A stretch of 64,000 nucleotides of DNA from Bacteroidales bacterium (GTDB lineage Bacteria; Bacteroidota; Bacteroidia; Bacteroidales; UBA1556): NCBI GenBank assembly GCA_023146135.1, contig JAGLCR010000029.1, positions 1-64,000 of the forward strand. Direction: 5' to 3'. Each line of letters opens with the position of its first letter. The first letter of the stretch is position 1. Below are positions 57,800-64,000 of the stretch, one piece after another. Made by a program: the position numbers and the translations under genes. The notes under the pieces are model-generated. The model saw only the letters and a program-made list of their open reading frames with translations, searched no databases and was not told the DNA's origin.

Positions 57800-59059
57800 T
57801 TAACCTCCAAAATCATCAAACATAATATTCTCATCTGGCACGCCCATATCATCGAGCATTTTAAGAACAGCATCATTCATCATCGGAGGACCACAAAGGT
57901 AATATTCAATTTCTTCAGGCTCTTCATGATTTACTAGATAATTATCGTGAATAATTTGGTGAATAAAACCAGTATATCCTGTCCAATTATCCTCTGGCAT
58001 TGGCTCTGAAAGGCCTATATTAAATTTAAAATTAGGATTATCCTTCTCAATAGCTTGGAATTGGTCCACATAAAACAACTCACGCATTGAACGACCTCCA
58101 TACCAGAATGTAGCTTTACGCTTTGTTTTTTGAGTAAGGTACTGATCAAAAATATGCGAACGCATAGGTGCCATTCCAGCACCACCACCTATAAACATCA
58201 TTTCCTTGTCGGTGTCCTTAATAAAGAACTCACCATAAGGTCCTGAAACCATTACCTTATCACCAGGCTTAAGGTTGTAGATATAAGAGGAGCAAATACC
58301 TGGATTTACTTTCATAAATCCTTTAGTTTTTGGATCCCACGGTGGTGTTGCAACACGGATATTTAGCATTACAATATCACCCTCAGCTGGATGGTTGGCC
58401 ATTGAGTAAGCACGATAGATAGGCTCTGGGTTTTTCATTACCAAATCCCACATATTAAATTTATCCCAATCCTCTTTATATTCATCACCCACAATCATAT
58501 CCTTATAATGCACCTCTGTTTTAGGCACATCAATTTGGATATAACCACCTGAGCGGAAGTCCATATGTTCTCCTTCAGGAAGGCGAACAACAAACTCCTT
58601 GATAAAGGTAGCCACACTCTCGTTTGACACCACTTCACATTCCCACTTTTTGATACCGAATATCTCAACCGGAACACCAATTTTAAGGTCACCACGCACT
58701 TTCACTTGACAACCTAGTCGCCAACTGTTTTGCGCCTCCTTCCGAGTAAAGAAACCTTTCTCGGTGGGTAAAATATCTCCAGCTCCTTCAAATACCTGCA
58801 CACTACACATTCCACAAGTTCCACCTCCACCACAAGCTGATGGCAAAAAGATTTTCTCTTCGGTTAATGTGGTAAGCAAAGTTGAACCTGGTTCTGTAAT
58901 AATTTCTTTTTCGTCGTTAATTGTGATCGTAACCTCTCCCTGAGGAGTAAGCTTTTTCTTGGCTAATAATAAAACGCTCACCAAGATAAGAATGGTAGAT
59001 AGAAAAACTACCACACTAATCATAATTACGGTTGATTGACTAATTTCTGCTAATATCAT
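57800..59059 (-). CDS. nqrF: Na+-translocating NADH:quinone reductase subunit F
   Basis: The 419 aa NADH-oxidising subunit has an N-terminal membrane helix (about 10-32), a plant-type [2Fe-2S] domain (about 40-135) with Cys in [11 protein letters not shown] and LGCQV, an FAD domain with RAYSMANHP, and an NADH domain with [12 protein letters not shown]. Electrons pass from NADH via FAD and [2Fe-2S] to the other subunits. It is the last gene of the operon, 32 nt after nqrE. Confidence 0.97.
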   Translation of the reverse strand: MILAEISQSTVIMISVVVFLSTILILVSVLLLAKKKLTPQGEVTITINDEKEIITEPGSTLLTTLTEEKIFLPSACGGGGTCGMCSVQVFEGAGDILPTEKGFFTRKEAQNSWRLGCQVKVRGDLKIGVPVEIFGIKKWECEVVSNESVATFIKEFVVRLPEGEHMDFRSGGYIQIDVPKTEVHYKDMIVGDEYKEDWDKFNMWDLVMKNPEPIYRAYSMANHPAEGDIVMLNIRVATPPWDPKTKGFMKVNPGICSSYIYNLKPGDKVMVSGPYGEFFIKDTDKEMMFIGGGAGMAPMRSHIFDQYLTQKTKRKATFWYGGRSMRELFYVDQFQAIEKDNPNFKFNIGLSEPMPEDNWTGYTGFIHQIIHDNYLVNHEEPEEIEYYLCGPPMMNDAVLKMLDDMGVPDENIMFDDFGG

Positions 59060-59091
59060 TTCTTTTATATCTAAAAATTATACAATGTCAA

Positions 59092-59709
59092 TTACAATTT
59101 GATACCCATAAAGGTCATAAAGGCAATAGCCATCAAACCTGTAATAATAAAGGTAATACCCAAGCCGCGAAGAGCAGGTGGTACATTTGAATATTTTATT
59201 TTTTCGCGAATAGCGGCAATGGCCACAATGGCTAAAAACCAACCCACACCCGAGCCTAAACCATAAACAGTAGCTTCAGTTATTGAGTTAAACTCCTTTT
59301 GTTGCATAAACAACGATCCTCCAAGGATGGCACAGTTAACTGCTATCAATGGAAGAAATATTCCTAAAGATGCATATAGTGTAGGTGAAAATTTCTCCAC
59401 AATCATTTCAACCAATTGCACCATAGAAGCAATAATGGCTATAAACATAATAAAGCTTAAGAAGCTTAAATCCACACTTGCGTATTCAGGACCAATCCAA
59501 ACCAAAGCTCCTTCGGAAAGTATGTAAGTATCTAAAAGATAATCTACTGGTACAGTGATAATCAAAACAAAGATCACCGCAGCACCTAAACCTACAGATG
59601 TTTTCACTGTTTTCGATACCGCAAGGTATGAGCACATACCCAAAAAGTAAGCGAAAACCATATTGTCGATAAAAATCGACTTGACAAATATATTTACTAA
59701 ATCTTGCAT
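59092..59709 (-). CDS. nqrE: Na+-translocating NADH:quinone reductase subunit E
   Basis: The 205 aa membrane subunit has six segments and the two conserved Cys (in [10 protein letters not shown] and [11 protein letters not shown]) that, with those of NqrD, hold an iron centre in the membrane. It lies 19 nt after nqrD and 32 nt before nqrF. Confidence 0.97.
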   Translation of the reverse strand: MQDLVNIFVKSIFIDNMVFAYFLGMCSYLAVSKTVKTSVGLGAAVIFVLIITVPVDYLLDTYILSEGALVWIGPEYASVDLSFLSFIMFIAIIASMVQLVEMIVEKFSPTLYASLGIFLPLIAVNCAILGGSLFMQQKEFNSITEATVYGLGSGVGWFLAIVAIAAIREKIKYSNVPPALRGLGITFIITGLMAIAFMTFMGIKL

Positions 59710-59728
59710 TTTCTATATCTTTACTAGA

Positions 59729-60382
59729 TTAACTTTCAATTAGTTCTTTATCTCTGGAGCGTTGAATCCAAATAATTGCTCCTACAGCAAATAAAGCCAT
59801 TGGTGGTAAAATCACCAATCCATTATTTACATAACCAAAGTCGTAGAAGCCTTGAGGAATAATGGTAAGTCCGAAAAGGGTACCTGAACCAAACAGCTCA
59901 CGGAAGAAAGCAACAGCAATCAAAATCCAGCCATAACCAATTCCATTTCCGATACCATCTAATAAGGCCGGCCAAGGTTTGTTGCCCATGGCAAAGGCCT
60001 CGAATCGTCCCATGATGATACAGTTTGTAATAATAAGACCTACAAATACTGAAAGTTGCTTACTTACTTCATAGGCATAAGCTTTAAGCACTTGGTCAAC
60101 TAAAATTACCAAAGCGGCAATTACTACCAATTGCACAATAATACGAATTCGAGAGGGGATACTATTTCGTAATAAGGAAATAATAACATTACCGGCAGAA
60201 AGCACCACCATAACTGATAGTGACATAACTATTGCAGGCTCCAATTTTACGGTTACTGCAAGTGCTGAACAAATACCCAATACTTGTGTTGTAATTGGGT
60301 TATCCTTATTCAAAGGATTAGTCAGTAGTTTTATATTCTTAGGAGAAAATAATGGCTCCCTTTCTTGTTTATCTACACTCAT
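59729..60382 (-). CDS. nqrD: Na+-translocating NADH:quinone reductase subunit D
   Basis: The 217 aa membrane subunit, an inverted-topology partner of NqrE, has the conserved Cys pair in [10 protein letters not shown] and [18 protein letters not shown]. It lies 2 nt after nqrC, which favours coupled translation. Confidence 0.97.
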   Translation of the reverse strand: MSVDKQEREPLFSPKNIKLLTNPLNKDNPITTQVLGICSALAVTVKLEPAIVMSLSVMVVLSAGNVIISLLRNSIPSRIRIIVQLVVIAALVILVDQVLKAYAYEVSKQLSVFVGLIITNCIIMGRFEAFAMGNKPWPALLDGIGNGIGYGWILIAVAFFRELFGSGTLFGLTIIPQGFYDFGYVNNGLVILPPMALFAVGAIIWIQRSRDKELIES

Positions 60383-60384
60383 AA

Positions 60385-61131
60385 TTATTTGTTCTTTTTA
60401 ATATATTCAACATAAAGACCCAAGCTATGCTTTAACATTTCGGTAACACCATCACAAGTAAGTGTACTACCCGATATGGCATCAACACCATGAGATGGCA
60501 ATATAGCCGACTGATTAGCCACACCACCTTTGACAACGGCAACAGAAACAAACTTTCCCTGCTCGTCAAAGATTTGCTTTCCCTTAAACATATCAGAGAA
60601 AGGAGCATCTGCTATTTCCGCACCCAAGCCTGGAGTTTCTCCTTCATGACCATAGTTGGCACCATATACAGTATTGTAATCGCCTTCTAAAGCTACATTA
60701 CCCCATATTGGGCCCCAAAGACCTTTACCCAAAACTGGAAATACATAAAACGTTTTACCATCTTGTTCGATAACAAATATTGGTAATTGACCTTTTGCGC
60801 CTCCATTAATGGCTGCATATTGTTTCTTCAAATTAATATTGAATGCTCTTACATCGCCAGTTTCAAATTTTCCATCGGCATAAACACTAACAATATTTCC
60901 ATCAGTATCAACAACTATCTCTTTCTTAACATTGTCAAGATAAAGTGTAGCTGCCTCTTCAGGAGTGGTATTGATACCAATAGAAGACAAAATATTTTGT
61001 TCCTTCTCCATCTTTTTATTCTTCTGCTGCAAAGGCTTAAGGGCTCCACTAACCGAAGAAAGTACAACCGCTACCACAATCACCATTACAGAAGCATAAA
61101 TAAATATGTATGAATTACTATTCTTATCCAT
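60385..61131 (-). CDS. nqrC: Na+-translocating NADH:quinone reductase subunit C
   Basis: The 248 aa subunit has one N-terminal membrane helix (about 8-28) and an FMN-binding domain. The flavinylation motif is DAISGSTLT, with Thr223 the predicted FMN-carrying residue, a substrate of Apb[16 protein letters not shown] and [13 protein letters not shown] are further NqrC motifs. It lies 33 nt after nqrB. Confidence 0.96.
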   Translation of the reverse strand: MDKNSNSYIFIYASVMVIVVAVVLSSVSGALKPLQQKNKKMEKEQNILSSIGINTTPEEAATLYLDNVKKEIVVDTDGNIVSVYADGKFETGDVRAFNINLKKQYAAINGGAKGQLPIFVIEQDGKTFYVFPVLGKGLWGPIWGNVALEGDYNTVYGANYGHEGETPGLGAEIADAPFSDMFKGKQIFDEQGKFVSVAVVKGGVANQSAILPSHGVDAISGSTLTCDGVTEMLKHSLGLYVEYIKKNK

Positions 61132-61164
61132 TTTATTTGATTTTTATCTATTCCAAATTAATAA

Positions 61165-62319
61165 TTAAGCAGCTACCTTAGCTCGTTTCAATCTCTTTTT
61201 AATATTCGATTCTACCACATAGAAATCAATCAAAGGAGCAAAAATATTCATAAACAAGATTGCAAGCATAACACCTTCAGGGTATGCAGGATTAACCACA
61301 CGCACCAAAATTGCAATTAAGCCTCCGAAAAAACCATAAATCCATTTACCCATTTCTGTTTGGGTAGCAGTTACAGGGTCCGTAATCATAAATACAGCTC
61401 CAAAAGCAAAACCACCTAATAAAAGATGCTCCCATGCAGGTAACTCCATATAAGCATTAACTGCAAAAAGATTAAAGATTAAGCCCATGACCAATCCACC
61501 GCCAATAAACGAAAGCATAACTTTCCAACTTGCAACACCAGTATAAAGTAGAATCGCAGCACCTATAATTATGGCAATGGTTGAAGTTTCGCCGATTGAA
61601 CCAGGATAAGCTCCTATCATCATTTCCATTGGACTAAGGTTTGCACCAGCAAACAAAGGTGCATTGCCCGCAGTAAGCTCAGCCAATGGAGTTGCCCCAG
61701 AGAATGCGTCCGCTTTCTCTGCAATCCAAACACTATCGCCCGACATTGATTGTGGGTAAGCGAAGAATAAAAATGCACGAGTAAGAATGGCAGGGTTTAC
61801 TATGTTCATACCTGTTCCGCCAAACACTTCCTTACCAAAGATAACAGCAAAAGCAACCGCTACAGCAACCATCCATAAAGGAGTTGATACAGGAACAATT
61901 AAAGGAATTAGCATTCCTGATACAAAGAAACCTTCATTTACTTCGTGGCCACGGCCTTGAGCAAAAACAATTTCAATACCAAGTCCTACAGCATAGGAAA
62001 CTATAATAATGGGTAGTACCTTAAGTAGGCCATATAAAAAAGCATCCATTATATCCACCTCTTGTCCTAAGGACTGAAAGTGCATTTGTCCAGTATTCCA
62101 CATTCCAAACAATAAGGCTGGAACTAAAGCAATAACCACTACAAACATGGATCTTTTCATATCCACACCATCACGAATATGACTTCCTGTTTTTGTAACC
62201 GTATTGGGTACAAAAAACAGAGTATCAGCAGCATCGTACATAGAATTGAAAGCATGAAACTTTGCTCCCTTCTGCACGTGTGGTTTAACTGAATCTAATA
62301 TATTTCTAATAAATTTCAT
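61165..62319 (-). CDS. nqrB: Na+-translocating NADH:quinone reductase subunit B
   Basis: The 384 aa membrane subunit has about ten segments and carries covalent FMN and riboflavin. The flavinylation motif DAFSGATPLAEL (Thr210) is present, as are FGKEVFGGTGMNIVNPAI and GFAFGAVFMITDPVTATQT. It is the main Na+ channel subunit and the site of quinone reduction. It lies 25 nt after nqrA. Confidence 0.97.
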   Translation of the reverse strand: MKFIRNILDSVKPHVQKGAKFHAFNSMYDAADTLFFVPNTVTKTGSHIRDGVDMKRSMFVVVIALVPALLFGMWNTGQMHFQSLGQEVDIMDAFLYGLLKVLPIIIVSYAVGLGIEIVFAQGRGHEVNEGFFVSGMLIPLIVPVSTPLWMVAVAVAFAVIFGKEVFGGTGMNIVNPAILTRAFLFFAYPQSMSGDSVWIAEKADAFSGATPLAELTAGNAPLFAGANLSPMEMMIGAYPGSIGETSTIAIIIGAAILLYTGVASWKVMLSFIGGGLVMGLIFNLFAVNAYMELPAWEHLLLGGFAFGAVFMITDPVTATQTEMGKWIYGFFGGLIAILVRVVNPAYPEGVMLAILFMNIFAPLIDFYVVESNIKKRLKRAKVAA

Positions 62320-62344
62320 TTATCTCTATTTTTTCATTTGGTCA

Positions 62345-63691
62345 TTAACTCATTTCTATACGCATCATATCCAACCCTTTACGAATCAATTCTTGCATAT
62401 CAATTTTTGAAGTGCTGATATATTCGCATAATGCAAAATCTTCTTCATCAAGCTCGTAAATTCCTAACTGCTCCATCAGGTCAATATCCTCCGCCATAAT
62501 AGCCTTCATCAATTGTATAGGAAGAATATCCATTGGAAACACTTGTTCCAAAGCACCAGTAAATACAAAGGCCCTTTCACCACCATTCATATTGGTATTG
62601 GGCTTATAAGACTTATTAGGCATTAACCAAGAGAAGGCTGTACGATAGAAACTATGCTTTTTTGGACTTGGAACTAGCCAACCAAAGAACTCATACACAT
62701 CACCTTCTGGGATAACGGTAATTTCTTTGCTATAATATGATAGATAACCACTACGGTCGATTCGAGTACCTGTAAATACATTACCACTAATTATACGTAC
62801 ATGATCTTGCTTCAACTGATCCTTTACAATACTTCCAATCTCCACTCCTGATTTAACAGTAATATACTGAGGCTCTTTAACTTCAGAACCACAAAGAGCA
62901 ATCATTTTCTCCGCATTATATTTCCCTTCAAGGAAAAGGCGACCTATTGTAAGCACATCAGCTGCATTTACAGTCCATACAATATCGCCCTTATTAATAG
63001 GGCTAATATGGTGAATCTGAATTCCAACATTACCTGCTGGATGAGGACCGCTAAAGTTATTTATCTCTACACCTTTTGCATTGAGCAATGCAGGAGCTTT
63101 TGAATCAGGACCCAGGTTCAAATGAATATTGGAATCGCTTATCATCGACAAAGCATCCAAGCCCGTTTGAAACTCTTTTTCCTTTCCTTCCAAGATAAAA
63201 TCAATATCTGCAGCCAAAGGTGCAGTATCAAATCCTGAAATAAATATGGCTTTTGGCTGATCAACAGGATTTGCAATTACTGTATAGGGACGCTGACGAA
63301 TTAAAGGCCAAACACCACTTTTAAGTAACTCCTCAATAATCTCCTCTTTTTTCAAAGATTTGGGATCAGCTTGCTTAAATGTCTCGTATGAATCAGTACC
63401 ATCCGATTCAATTCTAATTTCCAACATTTTACGCTTTGCCCCACGAATAACATCAGTTATTGTTCCACTCACTGGAGATGTAAAAATGATATTATCTCGA
63501 TATTTATCAAAAAATATCGGACTACCCGCTTTTACCTTATCGCCTACGCGCACCATTAATTTGGGAAACAAACCGTGAAAATCAGTCGGTTTTAAAGCAT
63601 AATTCTTCAAATTGAGAGATTTAGAAGACTTCTCGGCAGTACCGACAAGCTTTAAGTCTAAACCTTTCTTTATTTTTATTTGTTTCGACAT
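62345..63691 (-). CDS. nqrA: Na+-translocating NADH:quinone reductase subunit A
   Basis: The 448 aa peripheral cytosolic subunit associates with NqrB. An N-terminal biotinyl/lipoyl-like segment (about 10-90, MVRVGDKVKAGSPIFFDK, SPVSGTITDV) and the RnfC-related core with GNVGIQIHHISPINKGDIVW are present. It is the first gene of nqrABCDEF. The promoter and a cluster of palindromes lie upstream (63733-63838). Confidence 0.96.
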   Translation of the reverse strand: MSKQIKIKKGLDLKLVGTAEKSSKSLNLKNYALKPTDFHGLFPKLMVRVGDKVKAGSPIFFDKYRDNIIFTSPVSGTITDVIRGAKRKMLEIRIESDGTDSYETFKQADPKSLKKEEIIEELLKSGVWPLIRQRPYTVIANPVDQPKAIFISGFDTAPLAADIDFILEGKEKEFQTGLDALSMISDSNIHLNLGPDSKAPALLNAKGVEINNFSGPHPAGNVGIQIHHISPINKGDIVWTVNAADVLTIGRLFLEGKYNAEKMIALCGSEVKEPQYITVKSGVEIGSIVKDQLKQDHVRIISGNVFTGTRIDRSGYLSYYSKEITVIPEGDVYEFFGWLVPSPKKHSFYRTAFSWLMPNKSYKPNTNMNGGERAFVFTGALEQVFPMDILPIQLMKAIMAEDIDLMEQLGIYELDEEDFALCEYISTSKIDMQELIRKGLDMMRIEMS

Positions 63692-64000
63692 ACTAAAATT
63701 ATGACTTATAATGTTTTAGATTTTACTAATGCGCAAAGATAATCCGTTTTGTTTATTAGTTAACATATACAATATTCGTTTATATGTCAATCGTCATAAT
63801 ATGACACATCTAATCATATGAGATATATCATAATATGGCAATTTTGGAATAATCATCCTTATATGTATTTCACTAATAAATACCCTTAAAGCAATCAATG
63901 TGAACTACTCAAGAACTGCAGAAATGAAAAATAATTAATCATAGACATGATAGATATTGTATGATAAATATCATATTAATTCTTTTTAAGAATATTGGAA
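63692..64000. promoter_or_regulatory. Upstream region of nqrA with -7 box and palindromic sites
   Basis: On minus, TATCTTTGC at 63741-63733 is a perfect -7 box 42 nt before the nqrA ATG. Upstream lie GTCATAATATGAC (63793-63805, a perfect odd palindrome), TCATATGA (63814-63821) and TCATAATATGG (63828-63838). TGTCA/TGACA (63785-63806) encloses the first. These fit activator or repressor operators. The rest of this 309-nt stretch to the window end shows no gene. Confidence 0.45.

Overview
The window is an AT-rich core-chromosome segment of a Bacteroidota bacterium, most likely a Bacteroidia member of the Marinilabiliales/Prolixibacteraceae type. The evidence is: promoters of the TAnnTTTG(C) type with TTG/TTTG 18-19 bp upstream; almost no Shine-Dalgarno sequences; a cysteine-free bL36; a str-S10-spc-alpha ribosomal cluster that lacks tuf; a protein with a type IX secretion sorting tail; and a complete Na+-NQR operon with its maturation factors. 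The taxonomic placement is inference from gene content; no 16S gene or tRNA was seen.

Layout. 1-160: REP-like repeats. 161-4106 (minus): purM-type gene, prfA, pyrF and a MORN-repeat (YwqK-like) secreted protein. 4243-6741: a large TPR/PD40/CRD/OmpA protein with PorE-like architecture plus an extra C-terminal domain. 7009-9874: cysH (APS reductase type) and the S41 protease Ctp/Prc. 10185-12002 (plus): typA/bipA. 12073-15597: GAF/multi-PAS hybrid histidine kinase. 15720-19387: fused LeuC/LeuD-type dehydratase, HD-domain protein and an isocitrate/isopropylmalate-type dehydrogenase. 19573-27733: outer-membrane protein, CDF transporter, SSS symporter, recR, Crp/Fnr regulator, floA-nfeD, RCK potassium channel, PaaI thioesterase. 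27741-32596: lipoprotein, DUF2851 protein, TlpA-like lipoprotein, enolase.

32717-50690 (minus) is one continuous ribosomal superoperon from rpsL to rplQ, including fusA, secY, map, infA, rpmJ and rpoA. It is preceded by its own promoter and, just upstream, by a probable free-standing structured small RNA with its own promoter and terminator. 51244-52944 is a T9SS-sorted secreted protein. 53275-54421 (plus) is rpsF-rpsR-rplI. 54786-57504 holds a SpoU-type RNA methyltransferase, an NqrM-like small protein and apbE, separated by repeat-rich spacers. 57800-63691 (minus) is nqrABCDEF.

Functional links. NqrM and ApbE mature the Nqr complex: ApbE is predicted to flavinylate the SGAT/SGST threonines of NqrB and NqrC. 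The PorE-like OmpA protein and the sorting-domain protein both point to a type IX secretion system encoded elsewhere. Most of the window is conserved housekeeping DNA. The points most worth a second look are the small RNA upstream of rpsL, the degenerate retropepsin-like domain on the OmpA protein, the dehydratase/HD/dehydrogenase cluster whose HD protein has lost its motif histidine, a strong Shine-Dalgarno at rplI, and REP-like repeats, one of which supplies the end of a gene.
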